From the NCBI RefSeq assembly GCF_003672135.1, contig NC_039515.1, forward strand, positions 5,704,001-5,768,000: DNA of 64,000 bases, in the 5' to 3' direction. The notes beneath the pieces are model-generated. The model worked only from the letters and a program-made list of their open reading frames with translations, searched no databases and was not told the origin of the DNA. Made by a program: the position numbers and the translations under genes. Position 1 is the stretch's first letter, and every line of letters starts with the position of its first letter. The DNA is from Ooceraea biroi. Lineage: Eukaryota; Arthropoda; Insecta; Hymenoptera; Formicidae. This document shows, in pieces, positions 10,801 through 22,145 of the stretch.

Positions 10801-13800
10801 TCTTCTCTCTTTGGTTCATCGACGATGGGAATTCATAAATAACGAGAACACATTTCAATTTTTCAGTTTAGACGAAATTTGGAGGCAGGAGAATGCTCAC
10901 CAATTTGCAATGCCGGCGACGCGGCTGCACTAAGATTTCTCCAGGACGACCTCTACAGGCGATATATTCAAATAAAAAAATAATTTTTTTTATCTTTAAA
11001 CATGTACTAATAAATGCATCAAAGTTTTATAATGATCCGCTGTATAGTTTCTCCAAAACAATTCGTAAAATTATACCTTATTTTCAACGTTCTAAAGCAG
11101 GCTCCCCCCTTAATCGCTTTTGACGCGCTAGTTGCGGTACGTAATCGTCTTTTAATGCTCTCTTCTTTCCCAATCTACGTGGTAATTTCACTCTGCTTTG
11201 CTACATTTAATATTATGATTATAAAGTGCGGTTTCTCCGCGGTAGGAGATACCGATTTACGCTGACTTTACCAGTGTGCATAAGAAAAAACGGTTTATCG
11301 TAGAATTAATGACAATTCGACTTTCTGAAAATTTCATTAAATAGAACGGTGTGCCGGCCGCTAATCTATTTTCTGGTTTTACGTCGGTGTGAATAGCCCG
11401 CGAGCAGAAACTGGCAATCGAACGAAATGACTTGTTGCATGCTCCGGATTGGCCACCGGTCAGATACAAGTGTCTAATGCAGTCTAACGCGAGCGGACGT
11501 TCACCTTCGGTTCGTTGAGGACCAAAGACATGTCAAAGCTTTCCGCTCGATAAAATTTATCTTTAATTTCACCGAGGTGTCTTGTGAATGAGTCGTTATA
11601 TCAAGAAAAATATACAGTAAACCTTTTTGGAATATGAACAAGAAAGTTCTAGGAATCGTTTCTTTAAACGCACATACATCCTGCATTTTTTCAGAATTCT
11701 GATTTGATGTCTAATCTAAAATCCGATAATACGAAATGTAAAATGGAAAAAGGATTTCGAGAACTGTTGATACATTTTTCTCAACTGAAATCGGGACGGC
11801 GCGGCGTTGACTTGTCGCGTTTCAGAAATTCTCGGCTGGATTTCGTTATTGCATTTTTTTCCGCTTCGTTTCGTTTATGCAACATCCAAAGTAATGCTCA
11901 GGAGCGCAATATCGCGTAATATCGCAGCGAAAACGAGACGGCCGCGTTCGAGGTCTGATTCCTCGACCGCATATTTTCCATCTGAGCATTTTATTATACA
12001 TGTAACTGCCGTGCACTTTTCGGCGCGAACGTTCGCTCGCTCGCTCGCCTGAGGCTCGCGCGAGTACGACGTACGGCAAAGTTACCGGCTATAAAAGGCA
12101 TGTGCTGGCATCCATAAATATTTTAGTAGCTTTCCTTCCAGCTCACTAGCATCCCAGGAATGTCCGAGTCCTTCTCCTCCTCTTGTTCCCTCCCTCGATA
12201 GCAGCGTATGCAGATAAAAATTGTAACGATTAACTGTCACGACAAATTTATATCGCCGCTCTCGACGAGACGATACCACCGGCTTAGTCATCGATGCCTT
12301 TTATTTTTGACCAGTAAATCTCGTTCTTATGTATCTCGTTTTATCCTGCACACGTTTCATCCCGCCTGTCTTGCATCTTTTACGGATAATGTCGTTATCA
12401 CCGTCGGTCCACGTCGTCCAACAACGCTCAGCGGTTCTTACCTGAAAATGATTATCTCGTGGCTGCGTGTAACCAGACTCGCTTGAGGCGCTCGCAGCCT
12501 CAAGAATGTGTCGGATTTCTGTTCATCGTGACATACGAGAATCCGTCCAGCTGTGCTGACACTATGAGTTTCTTCTTCTAATAATTTATGAAGCTACAAG
12601 ACAAGTGGACATTGTATTAGGGGTGTGATTTAGTTTTGAGGGTTTTTTTTGCTCAAAAACGAATGTATTTAAATATGATAATGAATGAATACCTTAATTA
12701 AAATATTTTCCTTCCTTTTCTATAACTTTTTCCCATCTTTCTGGCAACAGATGGATTCCACCACGATAAAATCACTCTTCTTTTCAGTCGATCCATTCGT
12801 CGACGAATTTTCGCGCTTCTTCGAAATTATGAAAGTGTGTATCCTCTAAAGCGTGTTGCATCGACCGGAACAAATAATAATCGCATGGAGAATACGCGGG
12901 GTGCGGTAAGACTTCCCATTCGAGCTCTAATAGTGTTTCTTTCACTGATAACGCAACGTGAGGTCGAGCGTTGTCACGAAGAAGAATCACTTTCCGTCGT
13001 TTACTCGCAATTGCTGGTCGTTTTTGGTCCAATGCTTGCTTCAACTTGTACAATTGGTGTCGATAACGATCAGCCGTGACAGTCTCATGCGGATTTAACA
13101 GCTCATAGTACACTATCCCACCAAATACGGAGCATTACTTTTCAACCGTGAATATTGCGTCTCGGAGTGCATGTTGATGGTTCGCCTGGATCCACCCATG
13201 ATTTTCTGCGTTTCGGATTATCAAAACAGATCCACTTTTCATCCCCAGTAACAATCCGAGACAAAAGACTCTTCTTTTTTTGCCTGACGATCATCGAAAT
13301 GCAAATGTTCAACCGGTTCGCAATGGCACTTTCCGATAATTGATGTCGAACCCATTTCCCTTCTTTCTGAAGTTTTCCCATTTCATGTAAATGTTTGGTA
13401 ACTGTTGTACGATCAACATTTAATGCTCTGGCAAGAGATGGATTCCACCACGATAAAATCACTCTTCTTTTCAGTCGATCCATTCGTCGACGAATTTTCG
13501 CACTTCTTCGAAATTATGAAAGTGGGTATCCTCTAAAGCGTCTTGCATCGACCGGAACAAATAATAATCGCATGGAGCAATGTCCGGAGAATACGCGGGG
13601 TGCGGTAAGACTTCCCATTCAAGCTCTAATAGTGCTTGTTTCACTGATAACGCAACGTGAGGTCGAGCGTTGTCACGAAGAAGAATCACTTTCCGTCGTT
13701 TACTCGCGATTGGTGGTCGTTTTTGGTCCAATGCTTGCTTCAACTTGTACAATTGGTGTCGATAACGATCAGCCGTGACAGTCTCATGCGGATTTAACAG

Positions 13801-16800
13801 CTCATAGTACACTATCCCACCAAATACGGAGCATTACTTTTCAACCGTGAATATTGCGTCTCGGAGTGGATGTTGACGGTTCGCCTGGATCCACCCATGA
13901 TTTTCTGCGTTTCGGATTATCAAAATAGATCCACTTTTCATCGCCAGTAACAATCCGAGACAAAGGACTCTTCTTTTTTTGCCTGGCGATCAACGAAATG
14001 CAAATGTTCAACCGGTTCGCAATGGCACTTTCCGATAATTGATGTCGAACCCATTTCCCTTCTTTCTGAATTTTTCCCATTTCATGTAAATGTTTGGTAA
14101 CTGTTGTACGATCAACATTTAATGCTCTGGCAAGAGATGGATTCCACCACGATAAAATGACTCTTCTTTTCAATCGATCCATTCGTCGACGAATTTTCGC
14201 GCTTCTTCCAAATTATGAAAGTGTGTATCCTCTAAAGCGTCTTGCATCGACCGGAACAAATAATAATCGCATGGAGCAATGTCCGGAGAATACGCGGGGT
14301 GCGGTAAGACTTCCCATTCAAGCTCTAATAGTGCTTGTTTCACTGATAACGCAACGTCAGGTCGAGCGTTGTCACGAAGAAGAATCACTTTCCGTCGTTT
14401 ACTCGCAATTGGTGGTCGTTTTTGGTCCAATGCTTGCTTCAACTTGTACAATTGGTGTCGATAACGATCAGCCGTGACAGTCTCATGCGGATTTAACAGC
14501 TCATAGTACACTATCCCACCAAATACGGAGCATTACTTTTCAACCGTGAATATTGCGTCTCGGAGTGGATGTTGACGGTTCGCCTGGATCCACCCATGAT
14601 TTTCTGCGTTTCGGATTATCAAAATAGATCCACTTTTCATCGCCAGTAACAATCCGAGACAAAGGACTCTTCTTTTTTTGCCTGGCGATCAACGAAATGC
14701 AAATGTTCAACCGGTTCGCAATGGCACTTTCCGAGAATTGATGTCGAACCCATTTCCCTTCTTTCTGAATTTTTCCCATTTCATGTAAATGTTTGGTAAC
14801 TGTTGTACGATCAACATTTAATGCTCTGGCAAGAGATGGATTCCACCACGATAAAATGACTCTTCTTTTCAGTTGATCCATTCGTCGACGAATTTTCGCA
14901 CTTCTTCCAAATTATGAAAGTGTGTATCCTCTAAAGCGTCTTGCATCGACCGGAACAAATAATAATCGCATGGAGAATACGCGGGGTGCGGTAAGACTTC
15001 CCATTCGAGCTCTAATAGTGCTTCTTTCACTGATAACGCAACGTGAGGTCGAGCGTTGTCACGAAGAAGAATCACTTTCCGTCGTTTACTCGCAATTGCT
15101 GGTCGTTTTTGGTCCAATGCTTGCTTCAACTTGTATAATTGGTGTCGATAACGATCAGCCGTGACAGTCTCATGCGGATTTAACAGCTCATAGTACACTA
15201 TCCCACCAAATACAGAGCATTACTTTTCAACCGTGAATATTGCGTCTCGGAGTGGATGTTGACGGTTCGCCTGGATCCACCCATGATTTTCTGCGTTTCG
15301 GATTATCAAAATAGATCCACTTTTCATCGCCAGTAACAATCCGAGACAAAAGACTCTTCTTTTTTTGCCTGGCGATCAACGAAATGCAAATGTTCAACCG
15401 GTTCGCAATGGCACTTTCCGATAATTGATGTCGAACCCATTTCCCTTCTTTCTGAATTTTTCCCATTTCATGTAAATGTTTGGTAACTGTTGTACGATCA
15501 ACATTTAATGCTCTGGCAAGTTCTGAAGTGGATCGTGTTGGATTTTCGTTCAATAATGCTTGCAAATCTGCATGTTCAAGCTTTCTTGGTTGTCCCGAGC
15601 GTTCTTTGTCCTTCACATCAATATCACCACTTTTAAAGCGTCTAAACCAGTATTCACACGTCTTAATTGATGGGGCAGAATCACCATAAGTTTCCACAAG
15701 AATTCTATAACCCTCAGCCGCAATTTTCTTTTGATTAAAAAACAAAAGCAACGCATGTCGAAAATGCTGTTTCGGAAGTTGCATTTTTACAATGATACAA
15801 ACACGACTGTTATTGCATCTATTGCTATAATGCTACTAAATGTCATGGATAATGTCAACACTGTAAGAAAAAACAGTTATCGGAAACAGCTATTGGAACA
15901 AACTGACACTACAGCCATCTGTTGCAAAACCCTCAAAACTAAATCACACTCCTAATAAATTGCATGGATCGCATTTGCGATTTAACTTGCACACTTTTTC
16001 GCTGCAATTCTTTTGATATTTGGTTCTCTCATACGAGAAACCCATTTCGTATTTTATAAAAGCGCTAGGAATCACGATACTGAATGCAGTCAATTGATTG
16101 TCTAGCCTGAACGAGGACGAGGACGACTTGTCGGATCCAATAGAGAATCATCAGACACGAACGACCTCGGCGCGACCCAGCACGACCTCCACGACCAGCA
16201 CGACCACCTCCAGACCGAGCAAGCCGTCCACCACGGCTGCCAGTGGTTCCTTTCAGCATCCAGCCGGTTATCCACAGCATTATCAGCCGCAGCCACCGTT
16301 CCCCCAGGTGCACACTAGCCAATCCAAATCGCTATACGACGGCAAGAACGGCGGGTATCATCATCAGTACATTTTCCATAACGGCGAGCGCACCAACAAC
16401 CACCAGGCCACGTCATATCAGTTGTTCAGCAATCAGGGTGCTGTGAGCTCGACGACGGTATCACCCCCCGCGCAGATTCATCAGATCAGATATAGCTCAA
16501 CAGTTGGTCCACCGCAGATCATCCACAATGAACCGTCGACGGTGACGCCGCTGTTCCACGCGACATCACCAACGATACAGACGCTACTCAACAACAATGT
16601 CAACAGCCCCGCGGCTCTGATCAACCCGATCTTCCACAACCACGGCATCGCGAGTACCACCGAGCATTTCACCGTGCACAGCAACAACCCGCGGGAGACA
16701 TCTGATTACCGCGACGACGACGACGACGACCAGGTCGAGCAGGACATCAGGTCGTCGCTGGAAGCGATACAGCCGGCAAACAAGGGCAAGGTACGTTTTG

Positions 16801-19800
16801 CCACACTTTATGTTAATGTTGAACATCTCTGATATAGATTTTGGAAGGATTTTCAGAAGAACTTTGTGGAATGAAGTTCATGCCGAAGACGAAAATCGAG
16901 AACTACCCTTCAATTTCGTGTAGAAATTTTGTTGACCAAAATATCAAACATAGATTATTGATTTAATCGATTCACTCATCCTTATCCTTACGCGTCTTGC
17001 ATCACTTTACTTCTCGTTTCAGGTTTCCAAGCTGACGCTATCTCCAGTACCGAACCAGCCGGAGTCGTCTCGAGTAACACAGACGGAAACGAGTCAATCG
17101 TTGCAGCAGCAGCAACAGAGAATACCTAGCAACTTCCTGCCGACGCCGACGAGCATCGAGACAACTGTCAGGTCATTTTATCCAACACCCAGGCCCTCAC
17201 CGAAGCCGCCACATCAGTCATCGGTCGTCCATCAGATTACCCAACACATCCATGTGTCGCCGGGAGTGACGGTGCCGCAGCTCAAACCCCATCACATCAC
17301 CATAAACCTGCCGCCGCCGGACATCCAGCGGATTGTCCAGAATCCGCCGCCTCTGCTGCCTTCGCAATCCCGGGTGATTGTCACGGCGAAGGCCAGCGTG
17401 AGCGACGAGTCCGGCAGACCTCTGAACACTACACAGCTGGTGACGCTCCCGTTGCCGACCATCCCGGCTAGCTACGACGATTACAAGGAGGGTGACGAGT
17501 CCTTTGATCCATTCTACCGCGACGTCCCGAAGATCCGCAAGAATCGACAAGCGAGAAGCATGGCAGTCTCGTCTCGAAGAAGGCGATCTCTCGATCAATC
17601 CCATCGCTTCATCTATGGCGTTGGTGATCACGCAGATGGGGACCCAAAGACGACAACAGAGAGTCAATTGCGTCGCGATAAGGATACGAAAAGCGAGATC
17701 AATGTCGAAGATTTTCAAGCTATTAAAGAGAGTCTGATGAAATTCAGGGATATTCTGTTCAGCGACGAGGTTTCTCTGGACGAGGCTTCTTTGCATGATG
17801 CTGCTGAAGAAGTTAGAAAACACGTTTCAAGGGATGGTGAAACTTCCGATGCAGAGCCTGCGGAACAGGCAAAGGACAATGCAATAAAAAAATCGGTTTC
17901 TCTAGAGGACCTGAAGACGGAACCGTCAAGACATTTAGCTCTAGACAGAGAGGAAGATTTGAATGAGGACGAGGATAAAGAAGAGGAGGAAGAGGAGGAA
18001 GAGGATGAAGAAGCAAATCACGCAGAGTCATCTTCGCATATCGAGATCTCGTTCGATGAGAATTATAACGATCATACGTTGGAATCGAGATCAAAATCAG
18101 GACACGATATCAATAGCAAATCGACGACTGCTCGCTCGGAAAAGAGCGAGTCTCGGGAAGGCATCATAGACGTGATAATACTCGATTCCGATGACTTCAA
18201 AAAGAAACCCGTAAACTCAAACGTTGAAATATCCAAAAACGATGCTCCTATCGAGATTATCCTCGAGGAGGAAACGAGATCTAACTCGCCCGACGTACCG
18301 AAGACCAGCGAAAGGGTGATCAATATCGGACAGATTGCGGGACACGTAATGAAAAGCGATTCAAGAAAGCAGTCGATCACCTCGAAGCTCGACGAAGGGA
18401 AGAGAAGGGACGAAATTCCGCGTGAAACGATCAACCGAAAAAATGCCAAGAATTCAGGAGAACGAAAATCTGGATTGAGGAGAAAGAGCGCTCGAACGAG
18501 GTCGTCGAGGAGACGTATATCCTCGAAAATAAAACAAAGAACGCGGTATGTCGAGGTGACGGAGATTCCGCAGGCAAAGACGGATGAAATGACTACTACC
18601 CCTAGCACCACGACTACATATACTACTACTACTACCAGTGCTACTGCTACTACTATTTCTACTACCACCATGCCACCATCATCTGTCGCGCCTTTCGAGA
18701 CAAAAATTGCGGAGCAAATTGACAGCCACATTTTCGGAGAGCCAGAGTCGCAAACTTCCAAGGAAGTAGATACCAGGGCAGTGGACCAACGCGACGCCAC
18801 ATACTCGAAGAGTCTGCAGGACAGCAAGGGTCGCGACGCCAGCAAAAATAAGGAGATGGAGCGACCGTTCGATCACCAAATTACGGAGAGTTACGGGAAA
18901 AATTTGGAGCAACATGCCAATAAATCCGAAGAAGAAGAGGAAGAAGAAGAAAAAGAAGAAAAGAAAACGGAATCGATAGATTATACGGAAACTGCTAGTT
19001 CGCAGGATACGAACTTCACCGAAGACCCGCGAAGTGCCGAGGAGCCGGGATCGATAGAAGTCACCAACATTTCCGAAGAGAACAAGTCCTCCGAGGAACT
19101 CTTCTCTAAGGAGTATGACACTTCGGACGATGAAACTAACGCGAACGCAAACAACGAGGAGCCCGAAGAGGTCTTAGAAAAGGCGCCTAACAAGATTTCC
19201 TCTCACGAGGTAACTAATTCTCGCGAGAATAACTCAGACTTGGAGGAAGAGTCGTCTCAACACGACAACAACCAAGGCAGGAACGTGCACGTTGATGATG
19301 AGGAACGAGAAAAGGAACATTCGACCGCGTCGAACAGCGAAACGACGAATTTCGAGGAATTGGACGAGTATCAGGATACGACAGACTCGTCTACGGAGAA
19401 TACGCATGATCGCGCCAGCGCGATCCAAGAGGATTACACGGAACCGCTAGGTAAAGAGGAGGATCCTACAACAACCGTAGAATACTCGAGTTCTGAGGAG
19501 TACACCGACTCTCAGGAGGAAATCACGGGGGAGACCGAGGGGACTGAGAGCAACACCGAAGGTGTCTTGAAGTTCACGGATGAATTACCGCAATCGATTG
19601 ATAAGCATGATGAAGAGACGAAGGAAGTCTCGGAAACTGACAGAAGCAACGCGTACGACTACGTGGACGACAATTACGAGCCGATGAATTACAAAGAAAT
19701 AGAAACGACGGTTAAACCGAAAGAATCTAAGGAAGAGAACACAAAAGAGCACGACGAGACAGAAAAGAAAGATGAAAGGGATGATGCCGCTCGTGGGAAG

Positions 19801-21428
19801 GACATTGAAATGCATCAGGAGGACAGCGTCGAGGCGGAAACGCACACGGAGCATATAAAAGGTATCACGAATGTTGCGGATTTAAAGGAAGTTGGGAGTT
19901 TGACGACGACTGTTTTCACCACTGCGTTACCGCCAACGACATCCTTGATCACTACAACAACGCCGAGTTCAACGACGTCAACGACGGTATCAACTACGGA
20001 ATCAACGACTTCTTCAACGACTTCTTCAACGATTTCTTCAACGATTTCTTCAACGACGCCTTCGACGACGCCAAGTACTACGATGATGACGACGACGAAG
20101 AGTCCACGGCCAACAACGACTACCACTCGTGCCGCACCGCCGAAACTCTTCAAACCTGTCGGAGTTAGGAAAATTTACGCTTTCATCCCGCCTACTACTA
20201 CTCCGGTTCCGGTGGTGATTAAACCGCGGCTAGGTCTATATAACCCAAAACCGGCGAAGCCGCCAAGGTCCTACAACGAGCTGGCCCCGAAGCCGGTGAT
20301 AAGGAAAATTACTTTGCCAACACGGAAACCTGCAACCACCACCACTACCACCGCTACCACCACTGCAGCCACGGATGTAACCACCAGCGCAGCAATTACC
20401 GCGACTGCCATTACTACTACGGAGAAGTTGAGCACGGAGAACCCAGAAACCACGATGGAACCAATGACGGCGGCGACAACGACGACGACGACAACAGCGG
20501 CAGCAACAACGTCGACGACGACGACGGCGGCAACAACAATACGTCGACGACGACGACGGCGGCAACAACAATACCGTCGACGACGATGACAACGACGACG
20601 ACAAGCACAGAGTCTGGCAGAAGCGAGGAGAACATCTTGGAAAGCAAACTGAAACCAAACGAGCCCGTTCCTCTTCATCCCCTCGCAAGCGACGATCGAA
20701 CGAGCAAGGATGATCAAGTTTCGAGCCCATCCGAGCGGGATTCCGTCTCTCCCTTGAGCGATACCGACGAACGACTCTCCACCAGAGGTGCTGAAACCTT
20801 CACCCCTTACCCCTTATCGAGATTGTCTACTCTCGCACCTCCCGTGAAACAGACAACGCAGAAGGTGGAAGCTATCGAACCTTACGAGGCGACGGAGGAG
20901 GAGGTCGACGACGTCGCAACGACCACTTTGCCGACGACACTACTCCCTGGGAAAACGAGCACGTTGTACGTCGAGAGTACGTCGAGTACCGCGTTGAGTA
21001 ACACCGATAAATATCCCGAGGAAGTGGAGACTACGCTAGCATCCACCACGGTCTATCAGCAGGAGGTGACGGAAGCCCCTCTGGTTTCTTCCGAGCAACC
21101 GATGTTATTTTCGACGACGTTAGCGACGACGACCGTCCAGCCCAAGACCGTCGTGTCGATAGATTCATCCGCCAACTTCCGCTCGAAAATCCGAAAGTTC
21201 ATGATCCCCCGGAAGCCTATGAGCTTCAATTGTCTGGAGAAGGAGATGTACCGCTTCTATGGCGACACCAGGGACTGCCGGTTGTTCCACTACTGCTCGC
21301 CCGGCTTCACGTCACGGCAGGTGCTGGATTTCCGGTTCGTGTGCGAGGAAGGTACGGCGTTCGACGAGGAGACGCAGAGCTGCCGTCACAACGTGCCCAA
21401 CCGGAAGTGCCGGAACCGCTCCTGGTGA
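7744..21428 (+). CDS. Large mucin-like cuticular protein, CBM14 at both ends (gene span)
   Basis: Exons 7744-7805 (tentative), 7957-8080, 9774-9930, 16106-16790 and 17023-21428 join in phase to about 1,810 codons. The first CBM14 domain is built by exons two and three and the second lies at the very C-terminus; each has the six expected cysteines. Between them lie about 1,500 residues of Thr/Ser-rich, acidic, low-complexity sequence, as in mucin-like chitin-binding proteins. Such proteins are secreted and bind chitin in cuticle or matrix. The 5' exon with the signal peptide is missing, either undetected or outside the window. One base is missing from a trinucleotide repeat near 20541, which breaks the last exon into two frames. 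The 6.2-kb intron between exons three and four carries a MITE, a TTAA foldback and a 3.3-kb tandem mariner. Family assignment is firm; an exact orthologue cannot be named. Confidence 0.85.
7957..8080 (+). CDS. Exon: first half of N-terminal CBM14 domain
   Basis: It encodes the first three cysteines of a CBM14 domain (FSCQG, AGCQMFHVC) and ends in phase 1 before a GTAGTT donor. The acceptor reads TTTTCAAG, a less usual AAG. It joins exactly to the exon at 9774. Confidence 0.75.
8262..8989. mobile_element. TTAA-flanked foldback element, copy 1 (728 bp)
   Basis: It starts TTAAGGGGGGAACTTGCTTT and ends with the reverse complement ending in TTAA. Arms of about 300 bp are nearly perfect reverse complements around a spacer of about 130 bp (about 8557-8690). 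There is no coding frame. TTAA targeting is characteristic of piggyBac-type elements. It lies within the intron 8081-9773. Copy 2 is at 10385-11113. Confidence 0.85.
9774..9930 (+). CDS. Exon: second half of N-terminal CBM14 domain
   Basis: After a TTGCTTTCAG acceptor it encodes IKFLCLNGTVFDQETRVC and EVDC, the last three cysteines of the domain. It ends in phase 2 at a GTAAAA donor. The split codon is completed by the exon at 16106 to give Ser. Confidence 0.87.
9977..10246. mobile_element. Mariner-derived MITE, copy 1
   Basis: The ends TTAGGTGTACGTAAATGTTTTAGTC and the matching ACTAAAACTTTTGCATAC form inverted repeats. The interior shares TAGTCATCAAAATATTTGCATTTACTAT and the CTTCAAAAACGTAAAA motif with five other copies in the window. 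No frame. Confidence 0.75.
10385..11113. mobile_element. TTAA-flanked foldback element, copy 2 (729 bp)
   Basis: Nearly identical to 8262-8989, with the same arms, spacer and TTAA ends. Both copies lie in introns of the mucin-like gene. The close match indicates recent movement. Confidence 0.88.
11114..12614. other. Intronic sequence, no gene seen
   Basis: Part of the 9931-16105 intron. No additional exon or repeat was recognised. Confidence 0.4.
12694..15784 (-). pseudogene. Mariner transposase pseudogene with repeated catalytic domain (family C, copy 1)
   Basis: It begins at ATG 15784 with MQLPKQHFRHALLLFF and encodes one N-terminal helix-turn-helix region. Then come four copies of the second DNA-binding region plus the catalytic domain (TGDEKW, LLRDNARP, CDYYLF), and one C-terminal end (LLPERWEKVIEKEG) closing at 12694-12696. 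Every unit carries a TGA after NIHG and a frameshifting small deletion at WWDSV, and the unit junctions also change frame. No functional transposase can result. Tyr replaces the usual His after SDY. Confidence 0.93.
12748..15519 (-). repeat. Direct tandem array, four units of 687/699 bp
   Basis: On the minus strand the units run 15519-14833 (687), 14832-14134 (699), 14133-13435 (699) and 13434-12748 (687). Each starts at TTGCCAGAGCATT, within the codons for LARALNV, and ends at CATCTC just before the next TTGCCAG. The two 699-bp units keep four codons (DIAP) in the catalytic YSPDIAPCDYY motif that the 687-bp units lack. Confidence 0.95.
16106..16790 (+). CDS. Exon: Thr/Ser/Pro/His-rich linker
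   Basis: It begins LNEDEDDLSDP after a TAG acceptor and runs through Thr/Ser-rich and His/Gln/Pro-rich sequence to an acidic run (DDDDDD). It ends in phase 0 at GTACGT. It is low-complexity and probably glycosylated and extended. Confidence 0.87.
17023..21428 (+). CDS. Last exon: mucin-like spacer and C-terminal CBM14 domain
   Basis: The 4.4-kb exon starts in phase 0 after CGTTTCAG. It encodes a Pro/Gln-rich start, a basic stretch with a furin-like RRRR-S site near 17570-17590, long acidic runs (EEEEEEEE), and poly-Thr tracts written in ACN repeats. The C-terminal CBM14 (FNCLEKEM, RDCRLFHYC, FVCEEG, QSC, RKC) runs to the stop at 21426-21428. The frame shifts once near 20541: the local repeat reads ATACGTCG where its next copy reads ATACCGTCG, so one C appears lost. 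Without it the frame ends at 20589 in an Arg/Gln tail. The exon is 4,406 nt; 4,407 would be in frame throughout. This is most simply an assembly or allele indel. Confidence 0.88.
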
Positions 21429-22141
21429 AGAGACCAGCAACTCCTGCTATACGAGAGGTTCCCTCCGCATACTCCCCCCTCGCCGTGTTTCCTCGACACT
21501 CGTTGATTTTGGTAATTCGTGAATCCTCTAGGACTCCGTCTAGTGTATTTATAATATATATTTTTTTCTCTTAATGCGCGATTTGTAAGAATAGTAACCG
21601 AGGAAGAGGAGGGCGTCCTCCCTGCCCTCCTCGTCTCCTAAGCCGATTGCCATAGCGCCTCGCGCCGGGCGCTGGATTCACACTTATTAAAATTAATGCG
21701 ACCCGATCGACGATGGATCGTCGCGATCGTCGATCGGGTCAGGACAGGAAACGAGGAAACATACGTTGGACGTGCTTCCGGCGTCGTGGCGTCCGCAGAA
21801 TCGCTTGGCGCCTAGTGTTAAGTTAGAGAACGATGAATCGGTTCCTACGCTGTTCTCGAAGCGCGTTAGCTCGAGGAATATTCAGATTGTACGAGCAATC
21901 GTCCTCGATCGGTGCGATCGAGAAAGAGTGAGCCTTTGCCGCTGAATATTGCCGAAGAAACTATGCCACGGTTACTCGTGCTGTCAGTACTTTGCTCGTA
22001 CGTAACGCGATATGCATTAACAATTTTGCGAAGCAGAATGGATCGAAAAAGGAATCGTATTTTATTCGATCGGAAGGAAGTCGAATATTATATTTTTGAT
22101 AGGACGTGCGCGTCTCTGTATTATCCAATCTCCGATCGCAT
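21429..22141 (+). other. Probable 3' untranslated and downstream region of the mucin-like gene
   Basis: No coding exon. It contains a perfect 15-bp inverted repeat with an 11-nt loop at 21700-21740 (GACCCGATCGACGAT and its complement). A clear AATAAA close to the stop was not seen. Confidence 0.4.
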
Positions 22142-22145
22142 TATA

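Larger units (their letters stand above)
12617..15955 (-). mobile_element. Mariner family C, copy 1, with four tandem internal units (3,339 bp)
   Basis: Inverted ends TTAGG(G/A)GTGTGATTTAGTTTTGAGG are flanked by TA at 12615-12616 and 15956-15957. The body is a mariner in which an internal segment is repeated head to tail four times. Subtracting three extra units leaves about 1,254 bp, a normal mariner length. It lies antisense in an intron of the mucin-like gene. Confidence 0.95.

Noticed and set aside
12837..15164. Recurring plus-strand open frames of 80-127 codons across the first tandem array
   Set aside because: They are antisense shadows of the repeated transposase unit and recur only because the unit recurs. 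The same holds for minus-strand frames over the arrays at 26151 and 57074.
18072..18845. Minus-strand open frame of 257 codons over the mucin-like exon
   Set aside because: It is the complement of a compositionally biased coding exon, with no domain and no splice support.
20540..20589. The Arg/Gln-rich tail as the true C-terminus of the mucin-like protein
   Set aside because: It is the out-of-frame reading of a Thr-coding repeat after a one-base break, and a complete CBM14 domain follows in the neighbouring frame.
20236..20730. Minus-strand frames rich in Cys/Arg or Val near 20236-20730
   Set aside because: They are frame shadows of ACN and GAC trinucleotide repeats in the sense exon.
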